Below are positions 1 through 11,611 of a stretch of 64,000 bases of DNA, piece after piece. The position numbers and the translations under genes are program-made. Location of the stretch: the NCBI GenBank assembly GCA_013368315.1, contig JAACJM010000081.1, positions 124,001 through 188,000 of the forward strand. Reading direction: 5' to 3'. How positions within the stretch are numbered: position 1 is the stretch's first letter; each line of letters opens with the position of its first letter. Origin of the DNA: Tetrapyrgos nigripes. Lineage: Eukaryota; Basidiomycota; Agaricomycetes; Agaricales; Campanellaceae. Below the pieces are notes generated by a model that saw only the letters and a list, made by a program, of their open reading frames with translations, was not told the DNA's origin and searched no databases.

Positions 1-948
1 CAAATTTACATTTGATACCTAAAATCCCTGGCCAAGAAATGATGGCACTGTTCCTCAAATTATGAGCATTCTCTGTATATAGGTGTATGACAAATTGGGT
101 GATTCAAGGTGCTGAGCCCACCCAAGCACATACAAAGTAATCCTATGTTAAAGGGCTCTTTCAACATGTCAGGCATTATGTAGGATGCACCCATATGTAC
201 AACAATGGTGCACAGAGCAAAGAAGGGATCATGCCTGACCCAACTGACACTCATGATGGATTTCCGATAAATTTGAGTTAAGACTCTCCTTGATGGTACC
301 CTGATATGTACCATTACTTACAGATGTACTAATGTAATTTGTTTAATAGTAGGGCAATATATATGGCAGCAATGGTAGGTGCACAAGGAGGGCAGAAATA
401 TTTCCATGCACAGATTAGCCCAAGCCAAAGCACTTTCCAAATAATCTGGACCAGCATCCTTTCAGCAGACCCAACAGCAAGCTCAGTGGAGCTCATGTAC
501 CATTACTTACTATTGTACTAATGCAATTTGTGCTATAATACCGTAGTAGGGCAATATATAGCAGAAATAGCAGGTGCAAGGAGAGCCGGTCCCAGCAGAA
601 ACATTCCCATGGCATTTTCTGAATAACCTGAGCTATTTCCAAAAAATCTGATGCCAGCCTGATGCCAAGCTACCCCTACAATGGCATTCTCCAAGAGAGA
701 CCATGCTGAAAAGGGCAGGTCACTTTGTAAGCTGCTCTAGTCATGTGTGGACAAGGTTCAACCATTGCTTTTTATAAAGGAGGTTCTAAGGTTACAACCA
801 CGATATTTTGTAAAACTTTTATAAAAAAACTGTGTCTCAGCCTGGGTATAAGACTGCAGATTCAATTGTGACAATGCTTGCCATGATGAATACAGATGTC
901 AGAGAGACAAGCAACAAATGTTACAGGTATAGCCAGAAAAATCTCACT
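1..948. repeat. Intergenic, with a ~110 bp direct duplication
   Basis: No gene is supported here. Two related copies of a ~110 bp segment lie at about 301-412 and 492-612; both start around GTACCATTACTTAC, both contain AGTAGGGCAATATATA, and they differ by scattered changes, so this is an old direct duplication with a spacing of about 191 bp. The region is just downstream of the minus-strand ankyrin gene and would hold its 3' end signals. Confidence 0.6.
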
Positions 949-3218
949 TTATGTATGCAGCTGTGTCTCCTTGGCAAGGAGGAGCTTGACAATCTCCTTG
1001 CAATTGGGCCTTTGATGTACAAGTATCTGATGGGCTGCCCCATATTCAGCTGCCTGGAGGGCTGTCCCATATTTACCACCTGAAAGTGCTGTTTGAGTGT
1101 CATCTCCCTCTCTATCCAACCACATTCTCACCTTGAATGGTTGGGTCTGCCCCCTTGTCAAGCAGGAGCTTGACAATCTCCTTGTTTCCATTAGCTGAGA
1201 CTGCCTGAAGGGCTGTCCCATAATAACCACCTGAAAGTGCTCTTTGAATGTCATCTCTCTCTCTCTATCAAAACACATTCTCACCTTGAATGTTTGGGTC
1301 TGCCCCCTTGTCAAGCAGGAGCTGAACAATCTCCTTGTGTCCTCCATATGAGGTTGAAGCAGCCTGAATGGCTGTCCCATAATGACCACCTGAAGGTGCT
1401 CTTTGAGTGACATCTCCCTCTTTATCCAAATACATTCCCACCTTGAATGTTTGGGTCTGCCCCCTTGTCAAGCAGGAGCTCAACAATCTCCTTGTATCCT
1501 TCATATGAGGCTGCCTGAAGGGCAGTCCCATAATGACCACCTGAAAGTGCTCTTTGAGTGACATCTCCTTCATTCAAACACATGCTCACCTCGAATGTTT
1601 GGGTCTGCCCCCTTGTCAAATAGGAGCTGAACAAGCTCCTTGCGTAGATTATAAGGTGAGGCAAAAGAGTCATGAAGGACTGCTGCACAAAGGGCTGACC
1701 CATATTCACCACCTGAAAGTGCTTGGTGAGTGTCATCTCCTTCATCCAAATGCATTCTCACCTTGCATGTTTGGGTCTGCCCCCATGGCAAGAAGGAGCT
1801 CAATAATCTGCTTGAAACCTTGATATGAGGCTGCCTGAAGGGCTGTCCCATATTTACCACCTGAAAGTGCTCTCTGAGTGTCATCTCCCTCTTAATACAA
1901 ACACATTCTCACCTTGAATGTTTGGGTCTGCCCCCTTGTCAAGCAGGAGCTCAACAATCTCCTTGTGTCCTTGATATGAGGCTGCCTGAAGGGCTGTCCC
2001 ATATTCACCACCTGAAAGTGCTCTTTGAGTGTCATCTCCATCTTTATCCAGACACATTCTCACCTTGAATGTTTGTGTCTACCCCCTTGTCAAGCAGGAA
2101 CTCAACAATCTCCTTGTGTCCACTACACGAGGCTGCCTGAAGGGCTGTCCCATATTTACCACCTGGAAGTGTTCTTTGAGAGTCATCTCCCTCTTTATCC
2201 AAAGACATTCTCACCTTGAGTGGTTAGGTCTATCTCCTTGTCAAGCAGGAGCTCAACAATCTCCTTGTGTTGTCCATATGAGGCTGCCTGAAGGGCTGTC
2301 CCATATTTACCACCTGGAAGTGCTCTTTGAGTGACATCTCCTTCTTCATTCAAACACATTCTCACCTTGAATGTTTGGGTCTGCCCCCTTGTCAAGCAGA
2401 AGCTCAAAAATCTCCTTGTGTCCTCTATATGAGGCTGCCTGAAGGCATGTCCCATATTCACCACCTGAAAGTGCTCTTTAAGTGACATCTCCTTCCTCAT
2501 TTAAACACATTTTCACCTTGAATGTTTGTGTCTGCCCTCTTGTCAAGCAGGAGCTCAACAATATGCTTGGAACCTTTATATGAGGCTGCCTGAAGGGCTG
2601 TCTCATATTCACCACCTGAAAGTGCTCTTTGAATGTCATCTCCCTCTTTATCAAACACATTCTCACCTTGAATGTTTGGGTCTGCCCCCTTGTCAAGCAG
2701 GAGCTGAACAATCTCCTTGTCCCCTCCATAAGGGTTTGAAGCTGCCTGAAGGGCAGTCCCATAATGACCACCTGAAAGTGCTCTTTGAGTGACATCTCCT
2801 TCATCCAAACACATTCTCACCTTGAATGTTTGGGTTCTCCCCCTTGTTGAGCAGAAGCTCCACAATCTGCTTGGAACCTTTATATGAGGCTGCCTGAAGG
2901 GCTGTCTCATATTCACCACCTGAAAGTGCTCTTTGTGTGACATCTCCTTCCTCATTCAAACACATTCTCACCTTGAATATTTGGGTCTGCCCCCTTGTCA
3001 AGCAGGACCTCAACAACCTCCTTGTATCCTCTACCAGTGGCTGCCTGAAGTGCTGTCCCATATTTACCACCTGAAAGAATGCTTTAAGTGCCATCTTCTT
3101 CATTCAAGCACATTCTCACCTTGAATGTTTGGGTCTGCCCCCTTGTCAAGCAGGAGCTCAACAAACTCCCTGTTTCCATGATATGAAGCTAGTTGGAGGG
3201 CTGTCACACAGTCACATC
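949..3218 (-). repeat. Tandem array of one-repeat-per-exon ankyrin units (~150 bp exon+intron)
   Basis: Fifteen exon/intron units repeat with a period of about 150-155 bp. The 14 complete exons are 99 bp (11 of them), 105 bp (two, at 1285 and 2667) or 123 bp (at 1590), all multiples of three. They are bounded by phase-1 introns, so each exon is symmetric and starts within the Gly codon after ...NIQ. Introns are 49-54 bp, start GTGAGAATG and end CTTTCAG, and are nearly as similar to each other as the exons are. The array therefore grew by duplication of exon plus intron DNA, or is being homogenised by conversion. The last unit (949-1079) is degenerate and closes the frame. Confidence 0.88.
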
Positions 3219-5354
3219 CTAGTTTTTGCTTTCAGTTTACATTTCCATAAAAAAAACAATCACAATATTTATACCTTCAACATTTACATTCACATCAGCA
3301 CCCTTTTTGACCCAACTGAAAGCTGACTCTATTTCCCCATATTGCCTCTTAATTTCTTTCTTTAATGCTTCTGTATAGACCCTCCTCTTTTGCTTCTCAA
3401 TTTTCTTCTCATGCCGTTGCATAATGGCCTCTACAAGATCACGTAGAGGTATTGCTATCAGGAGCATGGCAAGCACCTGTCCAAATGTCCAATTGGTTCC
3501 ACCTTGATCTATGTTTTGTTGAAGAGTCAGCTCAGTATCAACAATGAAGGTGAGATTGATGGCTATAAGAAAAACCATGCCAATAATGATAGGCATAATG
3601 CTGTTTGAGGACTTGGACTGATGCTTGCCATACCATGCCTGGTACCTGATATACAGAAGAAGGAAAAACACTGCTGGAACAACTAGGTTCAATCCAGGTA
3701 CCAGGAATAGTGAGTAGATCACAAGGGACCATCCACGCAATCCCTTTGACCCTAGAGAAACATGATGCCCCAAAATGACAATGGATTCAATTGGACAGGA
3801 GGCCGAAGCTGTGAATGAACCTGGTTTACTCCACATCCAAGTGCCAAGAACAGCCATTATAGTCAAGTGAAGTGAGCCCAGGAGGAAAACAATCCTTCTG
3901 AAGACATTTATGACATATGACTGCTGCGGAGACTTTGTATCCTGGTCTGTGAGCCACAATGGAATCCTAATTAGTTGATCATCTCAAAATTAAAAAGAGG
4001 AAAATAAGCCCACTGCCTTCTGATTGCTTCTCGACATCATTCGAACCAATAAACTTCTGTTCTGCAAACGGCGTGTTAACAGGAAAGTGAATAGCACATG
4101 GATTTGTAATTATCTTTTTTCGTTTGGGATCCTGGCTGGAAAAGACTCTTGATCTCCGCCATCAAGTTCTGCAATGAGAGCTTATCGCTAGCATGCTGTA
4201 TCCATGCAGACAATTTCAGCTCAATTTGCACCGGACCAGGTTGGCTCTTGTGCTGAACGTAGAGCAGAAAGTAGATAAAGGTATTCGTGTTGTTCATCCA
4301 GCTCAAATTGAGGACAATGCTCGCTTGAAAGCTAGATAATCCGAGCGTCGTAATCTGGACCATGGCCGAAATTAAGATGGCAAAGGCGGTAATGAGGATT
4401 GTGGTTGACTGGGTTTCGACAGACTCAAGTTCATACAAAGACACCTCGCGGTCCGAGAGAGCCCAAATGGCTGGGATGAAGGCTCTAGGGAACAGCACGG
4501 GGATCCCGTGGGGAAATTTTTTTTGACCCGTCCCCGTACCCGCCAAAACCCGTACCCGCCTTCACGGGTCAAGGGTAACAGCGGGGCTGACGGGTCTGAA
4601 GCAAAACTGGCGGGTTTAGTATGGGTATATACATATACTACCAGAGTACATACCACTAAGTAGACCTACAAGATTATTGTACCCCTCTGGCATCTAAATG
4701 TCCTCTGCTCTGCATCCTTATTAATAGTCTCAACCTCAAGGACTTTGCAACAGCCAGGCCATCCTAATTGTGAACTGAGCCCTCTCAAACTCCACTGACA
4801 AAGCGCGTGTAGAATCTGCTGACTCGGAAAGGCAGTTTCAAACGTACAAACATAGGGTAAAAGGAATCAGCCTCTAGATCTGTTGAAAAAGCACTCAATG
4901 TGGTGGAGCTGACTAGAGTAACAACAATAAGACAGCGTGCATGGATCAGGATGCATTGTTCCTTCGGTTTTGAAAGAACTGATCATGAAGGATTTTTTCA
5001 TGCATACCTATATCTCCAGTAATAATTTGTTTAGATATTTATCTACTTACAAGCATAAAATAATCATACAATTTAGACTACTCCAAAATTATGCCAGCGG
5101 CAGTCTTGCAGTATCCAGGTGGCGGGTCAATTTACCCATCTGGTGGGTCGCAGGTTTGAAGCAGGTCAAGAAAAGCCAACCCGTCCCCGTCCCCGCCATA
5201 CCCCGTCCCTGTGACCCGCCACTTACCCGCCAACCCGTGCTATTCCCTAGATGAAGCTGAGTAGATTTTGGATGTAGATTGCTGCACGGACGCCAATTCC
5301 TGATATATCTGGATCCGAAAGAAGGCAGGGGTTGTCTGCAATGGAGGCGCTCAT
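949..5354 (-). CDS. Multi-pass membrane protein with C-terminal ankyrin repeats; exon 1 split by a transposon
   Basis: Proposed start is the ATG at 5354 (MSASIADNPC...). Exon 1 runs 5354-5250, is interrupted by an insertion at 4486-5249, and resumes at 4474-4098 (PAIWALSDREVSLYELESVE...). Exon 3 is 3966-3275; then come 14 ankyrin exons at 3218-3120, 3070-2972, 2919-2821, 2771-2667, 2615-2517, 2464-2366, 2313-2215, 2162-2064, 2011-1913, 1860-1762, 1712-1590, 1540-1442, 1389-1285 and 1230-1132, and a last exon 1079-949 ending in TAA. Leaving out the insertion, these sum to 2727 nt, about 908 residues. Hydrophobic segments include ILITAFAILISAMVQ, IVFLLGSLHLTIMAVLG, LVVPAVFFLLLYI and IMPIIIGMVFLIAINLTFIV. 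Each repeat reads GTALQAAS..GHKEIVELLLDKGADPNIQ. A membrane domain followed by ankyrins is seen in basidiomycete proteins of unknown function; a sensing or scaffold role is only a guess. With the insertion present the frame meets TAG straight after ...LLSFI, so it is probably disabled unless the insert is spliced out. Confidence 0.8.
4486..5249. mobile_element. hAT-like non-autonomous element inside the ankyrin gene
   Basis: The ends are an inverted pair, TAGGGAACAGCACGGG at 4486 and its near complement ending ...TTCCCTA at 5249, followed inward by C/G-rich words such as ACCCGCC and GTCCCCGTACC. The flanks GATGAAGGCTC (4475-4485) and GATGAAGCTGA (5250-5260) form a direct repeat with one extra base on the left, fitting an aged 8 bp target duplication. 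No transposase reading frame is present in the 764 bp. TAGGG termini and 8 bp duplications are hallmarks of hAT elements. Removing the element joins the two halves of the ankyrin-protein exon in frame, which is independent support for the boundaries. Confidence 0.75.
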
Positions 5355-5416
5355 CGCTGGACTCGATGTGGGGGGAAGGAAGGAAGCGGCACACGAGGCA
5401 GCTGCACGGAACTCAC

Positions 5417-6656
5417 ATCAGCAAAAAGGCATTTCACCTTTTCCGACCTTTTTGATCCTTTTGGCAACTTTTTTTGGTCTGGACTTTTGATGACCTTTTT
5501 TTACCGGACTTTTCCTAACTTTCTTGTACTTTGCGTGGCTGAGGACTTTTTCGGACTTTTTTGTACTTTTTTTTGTACTTTTTCCAAGCTTCAGTCTACA
5601 TATGTACCCCGTGAATGTGTAGCTAGGGCATGTAAGCACATCTCTATATCATGGAGATGGCATAAGTGCTTCTCGTTTCACCCATAGTGCTAGTGCCGGC
5701 ATCCACTGTCTAAGTTGTGTGCGTATTTCCGTTCGTGCAGTCAGCTACAGTGAGCGAGGGTGGGGAAGCAACGAAATTTTAGATCAAGTCCTGTTCAAAC
5801 TCTGAAGGGCCATGCGTAATACGTGTACCTTTATATATCACCTCGGTCCTCATATATGTTTCCATCAATCATATCCTCATGACGACGCCAACAGCTCTCA
5901 ACCGAACATCCTCAACGTCCTCAACTAGTACCTCAACTACCTCAACTACCTCAATGCTGCACTCAAGGCCATCAACAGTACCCTCAATATCCTCAAATAC
6001 CTCAATCAATGGAGTCCTCAAAACTTCCTTTACTGTTGTCAACCTCTTGGCGCTCGACTTCAAATGCCACGTCAACACGTCAACGCGTCAACACCCAGTC
6101 ACCAGCTCTACGACGCACGAATAGTGAAGACTCCCTCTATTCCCAACATTTCCAATAATTGTTATGCTTGCTCGTCATGTCCGCGTGTTCCAAATCTACA
6201 AAAAATGCAAATGAGGATTGGGGGGAGGATACAACGATGGATTGGGTGGGGACAATTGCTCCATGGTGAGTACATTCTGCCTCTCAGCTACTGGGCCATT
6301 CACTCAATCACTCAGACAGGGGTTTAACAGGCAGAGGCTCACGGTACGTTCACTCTTTCTTAATTATGTATGATTGAGATTTATAGCCTTTTTTCATACA
6401 GATTTCATCTGCTATGACCGAAGAGTGTAGACGCACAAGTGAGCTGGCCTTAGAGAGAACCACAAGCTACTAGTGTAGAGTAGCGTAGAACTTTTCATAC
6501 GTACTTTTATTGAACTGATATGCGTACTTTTATTGAACTTTTAAAAGTACTTTGTACTTTTAAAAGAAACCGGACCTGGCTTTTAAAAGTTCGGCGATTC
6601 GGATAAAAGTCCTCGAAAAGGTCCGAAAAGGCCTGATGCCTTTTTCCTGATGCATG
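5417..6656. mobile_element. Possible non-autonomous element with imperfect ~45 bp inverted ends
   Basis: The left end (around 5418-5465) reads CATCAGCAAAAAGGCAT then CCTTTTCCGACCTTTTT. The right end, read on the other strand from about 6656, gives CATCAGGAAAAAGGCAT then CCTTTTCGGACCTTTTC. Interiors near both ends are rich in GTACTTTT and GGACTTTT words. I could not find a convincing target duplication and no transposase is seen. It lies immediately upstream of the ankyrin gene. Confidence 0.4.
5889..6012 (+). repeat. CCTCAACTA-type simple repeat
   Basis: Degenerate run of CCTCAA words, with a perfect 9-mer stretch ACCTCAACT repeated around 5930-5957. It gives short Ser/Thr-rich shadow ORFs that are unlikely to be genes. 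Confidence 0.6.
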
Positions 6657-6915
6657 TCAAACCTTGGTCAAAAGACCTCGGTTACAGTTCGGTTTCGTGC
6701 TATTTATATGACTCGAGATAGATATGTCAGGTGTCTACAACCAATATGCATTAATGAAAACTGGGGTAAAGAGCCATCGCTTCGCGTGGCAAGCTACGAG
6801 GCCTGTTCAATAAAGTCAAAAATTTACTCTTATATTGACTATGCTGCAGCCACTGAGAGAAGGAGAGCTAAAACAGCAAAAGAGGATTTGAAGACAAACA
6901 GTGATACGTGAAAAA

Positions 6916-7275
6916 TCAGTGTTCAAAAATCATACCTACCCATGTTGCAAGACAAATCCCAACACAATACCGACATCGAAGCGTGAAGTGTACCTCACCA
7001 TCTTCATCACTCATGCAATCACTGCCAAAAAGTGAATCACTTCTCCTGGGTCCATCGTTGTCAGGCGTTAGAATCATATTCATTGCCATATGCATTCGTC
7101 CGAGTATGGACCTGTTGAGCCCAGCGGAGAAGCATTGGCACAGATGGGCCTCCGAGCAATGAGGTTCCAAGGGCAATTTGGGAAAGCCGCTATACCATTC
7201 CCAAGCTTCTGGGCCGATTGGCTCACTCACTGAGCCGGGGATGCATAACGAAGAGAGCTTGAAGCCAGTGACGTC
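6916..7275 (-). CDS. Unidentified exon-like open reading frame
   Basis: An open segment begins after a good 3' splice site (pyrimidine-rich tract then GTGTTTGTGCAG, at about 7276-7290) and reads DVTGFKLSSLCIPG... through ...PEAWEWYSGFPK and ...SDEDGEVHFTLRCRYC to a stop near 6916. The composition (mixed charged, acidic SDEDGE stretch, five Cys in the last two thirds) is more protein-like than the neighbouring ORFs, but I recognise no family and no start exon. Treat as hypothetical; a chance ORF remains possible. Confidence 0.25.
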   Translation of the reverse strand, partial: DVTGFKLSSLCIPGSVSEPIGPEAWEWYSGFPKLPLEPHCSEAHLCQCFSAGLNRSILGRMHMAMNMILTPDNDGPRRSDSLFGSDCMSDEDGEVHFTLRCRYCVGICLATWVGMIFEH

Positions 7276-7329
7276 CTGCACAAACACAAAAGAAAGGTGG
7301 AAAAAGGGGTGCCTTTTAAGAAACACAGA

Positions 7330-9020
7330 ATTAAAAAATCCAAAGCGACAGTCTTGAAATGAGCATCAGACATTGGACAAAAGAACAACGGGAGGCTACT
7401 TCTGGAATAGCAGTGAATAATAAATTTGCAGATGTAAAGCTTCCTGTCATGCAAAGAACAAACACTCAGTACACAGAGATGGAGACGAAAAAATCAAAGA
7501 AATGTGCCACTGCTATTGTAGAAGTTACATGCTCCTTCAACCATGATTTTATCAGAGCAAGTCTAGGATAGGTTTCTGTGGGTTTCAGCACAGATATTCC
7601 AGCGATTGGGACTGGCAGACGGAAAGAGAAAGAGAGCTTAAGAAGATGGGATAGAGAAACAGGACCGATCAATTGGTAGGAGTAGGCATCCAAAGGGAGG
7701 AGCCATGTCACAAGTGTGTATTATTTGCGATTTGGGGTATGCGAACACTGCTTGGAGTCAGGTAGAATCAAGGGTTGCTGCAGAACAAGAGTCCTGAGAG
7801 AACACCGACGTCGCAGTTTGTCGACAAATCCTTGGGAAAAGGAGGACTTGACGAAAGAGAGGCAAGAATTACGACTCGAGGCGAATGCAAGCTTGAGGAG
7901 TGGAGGAATAGGGTGGTGGAGGTTGTCGACGCTGGCAGTCAAAACGACGCGCTGATGTTTGCATGACGTTGTGGGTTGTGCCTAGACTGATCGGTTGTCG
8001 GCATCTCAGAGACCGGCAATAGAAATCTGAATGACCTAACTTAAAGGCCTCGCGTTGTTCCGAGAAAGCCGTGAACGACGTCATGGGTCTCGACTGTGAT
8101 TCCAGATGAGCGCTTGACGAGCGCCAATGCACAGGGGTGGGAGTTTGAACCCGTGGAAAAGATCCAGGAGGTCGCTACGACATAAATTAACTCAGCCTAA
8201 AGGCCTCATAACGAGTGATCACTTTCTAGTTGCCCTCTAAATTCCATACTTCAATACGCCTGCCGTAGACTTGGCGTACACCTTCACAATCTACGAGTCT
8301 GCGCAATACTGCCCACCTCGCTACATTCGTATGATATCCTCACACCAAACCTAGTCCTACAAATTACCGTACCCCATCCCTACGGCTCCCGCAATCGCCT
8401 CATCCCTTTTACCCTCTACTGCCGACCGTCCTCCCTTCTTGTCCATAAACTTACCGAAACTCGACGCCTGGATCATGATGATGAAAGAATGTTATATCGC
8501 GGCTGCAGGATTGATGCTTACGCTGGGAGTAGCAGGGCTGGACCATGGAACGTTCAGCTCTACAGGTTGAGTAGGTTGAGGGTTGGAGAGGAATACGGCA
8601 TAGTTGTCGCTGAGGAAGAAGTAAAGAGATATGCAAGTGCGAGGACGTAGGTGGGTTTTCAGATTGTTTTCGTTCGGGATGGGGATACTAACCGTTTGAC
8701 TCTTGTACTGGTACTCTGCGGTCATGAAGAATAGGAGGGAGTTTCGTTTGGGTTGCTGGTCTTATCCTCTTCATCTGGTCTCTGCCGGCGAAGACTACGT
8801 GCTCTCCTTCACTCGTATAACTCCCTCTTTCTCCCCTTCTATTGTCGACTCTATATCATTGCTCTTCAAGGAATTTAGACCGAGGGTAGGCAAATGACAA
8901 TCTACGACATATAAAGAGGACGTCGGAGTCTGCGCGTATGGGTCACTACTCAATCCCAAACGTTAAGCTGCCTCACTCAATCCTCTTGTTATGCTCACCA
9001 CCCAACCACCAGACTATCCT
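7330..9020. other. No supported gene
   Basis: Only short ORFs of under 90 codons, without family matches, signal peptides or coherent splice structures. Contains nothing I can call beyond unique-looking sequence. Confidence 0.5.
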
Positions 9021-9039
9021 AGTAACACAACACCGACGT

Positions 9040-10005
9040 TATAGGCATCTATGGTGAACATGTCCTCGATATATACGCCAATGCAGTCCGTGAAGAACGT
9101 TGGACGGCTTCAGAGATCCAATAGCGAAATCAAACACAATCCGGGCCCATGTGACATCAGAGTTTTTTGACCTCGACGTCGACCATGGTGCTCTCATCTC
9201 TGTCTTCAAATGTGGTCTAAGCCAGTGAGTCATTTTATCCACCTTTGGGCCGACAGGGACTCAATGTCTTCCTTACGATAGGTTTTCTCCTTCTATTACT
9301 GCCCTTCTCTTCTTTCGCTTCTTGACTCAAGTGCGCCTTGTCGCATTACTGAGTTTTTTTTTTCCGCCATCTAACTATGTCTCTTCATAGGTCATATCAG
9401 TCTAGACCATCCGCGTCAAGCTCATGCCTTCCTCTTCGCTTTTCGCACCGTCTGGATTGGACCAATAAAGATCTCTTGACCTCAAACCCATTTCTACCGA
9501 TGTTGAATTCGCTTCTGGGGTATTCGACAACACCAAATCTGATTCCAAGGTATCTGAAAGCTCCAAATCCAACGCTGGACGCGGTGAGGCGACACGTCAT
9601 CAACAGACATACGAAGTATCTCTATGTCTGGAGGATTCTAGGGCCGATCGAGTTCCGTTTTGCTCGCCTCTAGTCATTGGTGAAAGGTCACTGGCTCAGT
9701 GTTGGTTCGTTCGGGGTGTAGGAGATAATTCTTGTGGTTTTCAACTCAAAGTCTCGTCTATGGTACGTCGTATACATTCTTCTCTCATTCCTCTCCTTCT
9801 AATCCACTATCTCATTAAGTCCTTCTCTTCTATCCTCCAGGTGTTCCTCTTGCCGCACCACTCATCACGCCATCAACCTGGACTGCAAAACCCTCATCCA
9901 ACGACGTAGTCAAATCTTGGCCATTCTGGACGACTTTGGGCCGCTTCCTGGGTTCCTCGACACCTATAATGTTCGACTAGCACCCTCCCAGCTAACTCAT
10001 TGAGT
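9040..10005 (+). pseudogene. Duplicated, unrecognised gene remnant (left copy)
   Basis: A discontinuous coding signal shared with the inverted copy at 46.4-47.1 kb. One segment (about 9490-9761) reads SLDLKPISTDVEFASGVFDN... through ...YEVSLCLEDSRADR... to ...GDNSCGFQLKVSSM. After an intron-like gap (about 9762-9840, ending TCTATCCTCCAG) a second segment reads INLDCKTLIQRRSQILAILD... and DFGPLPGFL.... A further open segment just upstream (about 9128-9225, ...EFFDLDVDHGALISVFKC...) may be an earlier exon. The two duplicated copies preserve EVSL.LEDSRAD and LIQRRSQ.LA.LD.FGPLPGFL, so this was once protein-coding. Neither copy gives a full frame (TAA upstream in the left, a TGA frameshift in the right). 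Family unknown to me. Confidence 0.4.
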
Positions 10006-11195
10006 AGCTATGGACCCATAGAACTCTATCCTCGTCAAGACCTACGACTACAACACAAAAGATACGGTCTATAGCTGGTGATGGATGGCTTGAACAAAAA
10101 AAAAGGCTTGAGACTACATTGGGTCAGTTTGTATCTGTTGGACGACTGTTTTCTTCGGTATTGATGTATCACGGCGCAGGGATATGGTTGCCATGGCTGG
10201 TGTTTTCTCGCCAACATACGGTGCGTTTGATATAGTCTTCGGATGGCCGATAGTGACGTCTTTCCTCTCGTTGATCGTTTCTTTCTTCTAGTCACTGGTA
10301 TTGGTCAAACCCCGGCTGCGAGCACATCGAGCCTCCGGAACTACTCAAAATATTAGCAGTGTTCACCCGAGTCAGATCCTAGCATTTCTCGGAGTAGTCT
10401 CAGCATATGAAGAGGGCGAATGGGTGTGAGAAGTGGTCCCGCCGGCTGGACTGCAAGGGATAGAATGACGTGGAATGCGAGGACGAGGAACTCCGCTTTG
10501 AGGTGACGAGCAGTGTTGACAGTGCATAGCGGGTACGTGGATCATCCCTTCATTTTTCGCATAAGCACTAGACACTGACACAGTTCTTTCCTAGGTTGAG
10601 CAATCGACTGCTACTAGTATAGCTCTCTGCGGCCGTCATTCGGCGGCTCCCCTTTTTCCATTCCAGTCTCAAACTCCGCCGAAGTTTTGCCTCGGATTCC
10701 GTCTTGGCATTCACCCCGACTAGCCTGAGACAACGATGATGAGTTTCGTAACAGATACTTCGTCGTGCGCACAGCACAATACTCCTATCTGGACGACTCA
10801 ATGTCCCAAACTCTGCCGAATGCCCTCAAGGACTCACGCCAAATTGTACTGCGACCATTACTTCCACCGTCACCTCTACGGCCACCACAACGTTGACTGT
10901 CGATATGCCCGAAACCGATTCGACCTTCACTGAGATGCCCACTGTTACTACAATTACTACAACTGACACTTCCAAAACATGAGTTTTCCATTTTCCTCTG
11001 ATCCATCTTCAAACTCACAAGTACTTTCAGAATCTCATACACCTACTCCGCGTCTCCAAATAAACGTGGCTCCTCCACCCTAGACGACGTCTACCCAGGA
11101 TGCCCCAACTTTCTCAAGGAGGTTGCACTTGACATCGTCAGGACAGCATGCAATTGCTTCCTGGGGCCTGTGCAGACGTCCAAATGTCACATCCA
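9270..11195 (+). repeat. Inverted segmental duplication, left copy (part 1)
   Basis: This stretch, together with 25701-26340, matches the reverse complement of about 43450-47130. Shared landmarks include the CTAACTA segment near 9370, CCAATACCAGTGACTAGAAG-type sequence near 10290 (complement at 46110), and the coding segments described in the pseudogene entries. The left copy lacks about 915 bp present in the right copy: its joint at 10845/10846 links sequence equivalent to 45411 directly to sequence equivalent to 44495. The left copy is also single where the right copy carries a ~180 bp tandem duplication (45391-45880). Confidence 0.82.
10846..11195 (+). pseudogene. 5' fragment of a broken Thr-rich secreted-protein gene, split by the 14.5 kb element
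   Basis: Matches the intact gene at 43594-44907. Exon 1 remnant 10846-10980 covers only its last third; the start codon, signal peptide and about the first 138 codons were lost with the 915 bp deletion. The intron donor is damaged: the intact copy has AAAAT|GTGAG, here the GT is missing (AACATGAG). The acceptor GTACTTTCAG ending at 11030 survives, and exon 2 reads on as ...KRGSSTLDDVYPGCPNF... to ...RTACNCFLGPVQTS before an extra base at about 11182-11184 shifts the frame. The insertion at 11198/11199 follows, and the gene resumes at 25701 or just after. Confidence 0.85.
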
Positions 11196-11198
11196 TCA

Positions 11199-11282
11199 CA
11201 CTGGAGGCAAATCCCTGTAAATCATCTGCCATACAGAGGTATTACAGTGACCTTACAACAAGTCATTCAATAAGTAATCCAC
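11199..11282 (+). repeat. Left terminal inverted repeat of the 14.5 kb element
   Basis: 84 bp starting CACTGGAGGCAAATCCCTG and ending ...AAGTAATCCAC. It pairs with 25617-25700 with two mismatches: G/C in TTACAGTGACC and T/A in GACCTTACAAC. Confidence 0.92.
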
Positions 11283-11545
11283 CTTGTATTACAGAGGTAT
11301 TACAGAGAGAAGAATTTTCCAGAGCAATGCTGTAAGACTGCTGTAAGACAAGTTGTATTACAGGAACATTTCAGAGGCCAAATCCCTGTATATCTGGTGC
11401 CCTACATAGGGATTACAGCAAACTTACACCAAGCCATTCAACAAGTATTCTGCCTTGGATTACAGAAGTATTACAAAGAGAAGAAATTTTGGGAGCAATG
11501 CGGTAAGACTGCTGTAAGACAAGTTGGATTACAGGGACATTTCAG
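11205..11545 (+). repeat. Two tandem copies of a ~170 bp subterminal segment
   Basis: Copy 1 is 11205-11374 and copy 2 is 11375-11545. Both start AGGC(C)AAATCCCTGTA and end ACAG(G/A)ACATTTCAG, and both contain GCTGTAAGACAAGTTG and several GTATTACAGA-type words. They are clearly diverged (many substitutions), older than the near-identical terminal repeats. The right end of the element has no counterpart beyond its 84 bp repeat. Confidence 0.85.
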
Positions 11546-11611
11546 AGTGACATGGTGTCACAGTAATACATTAGGTAATACAGCCAAGAAATACAGAAGT
11601 ATTTCAGTGTG

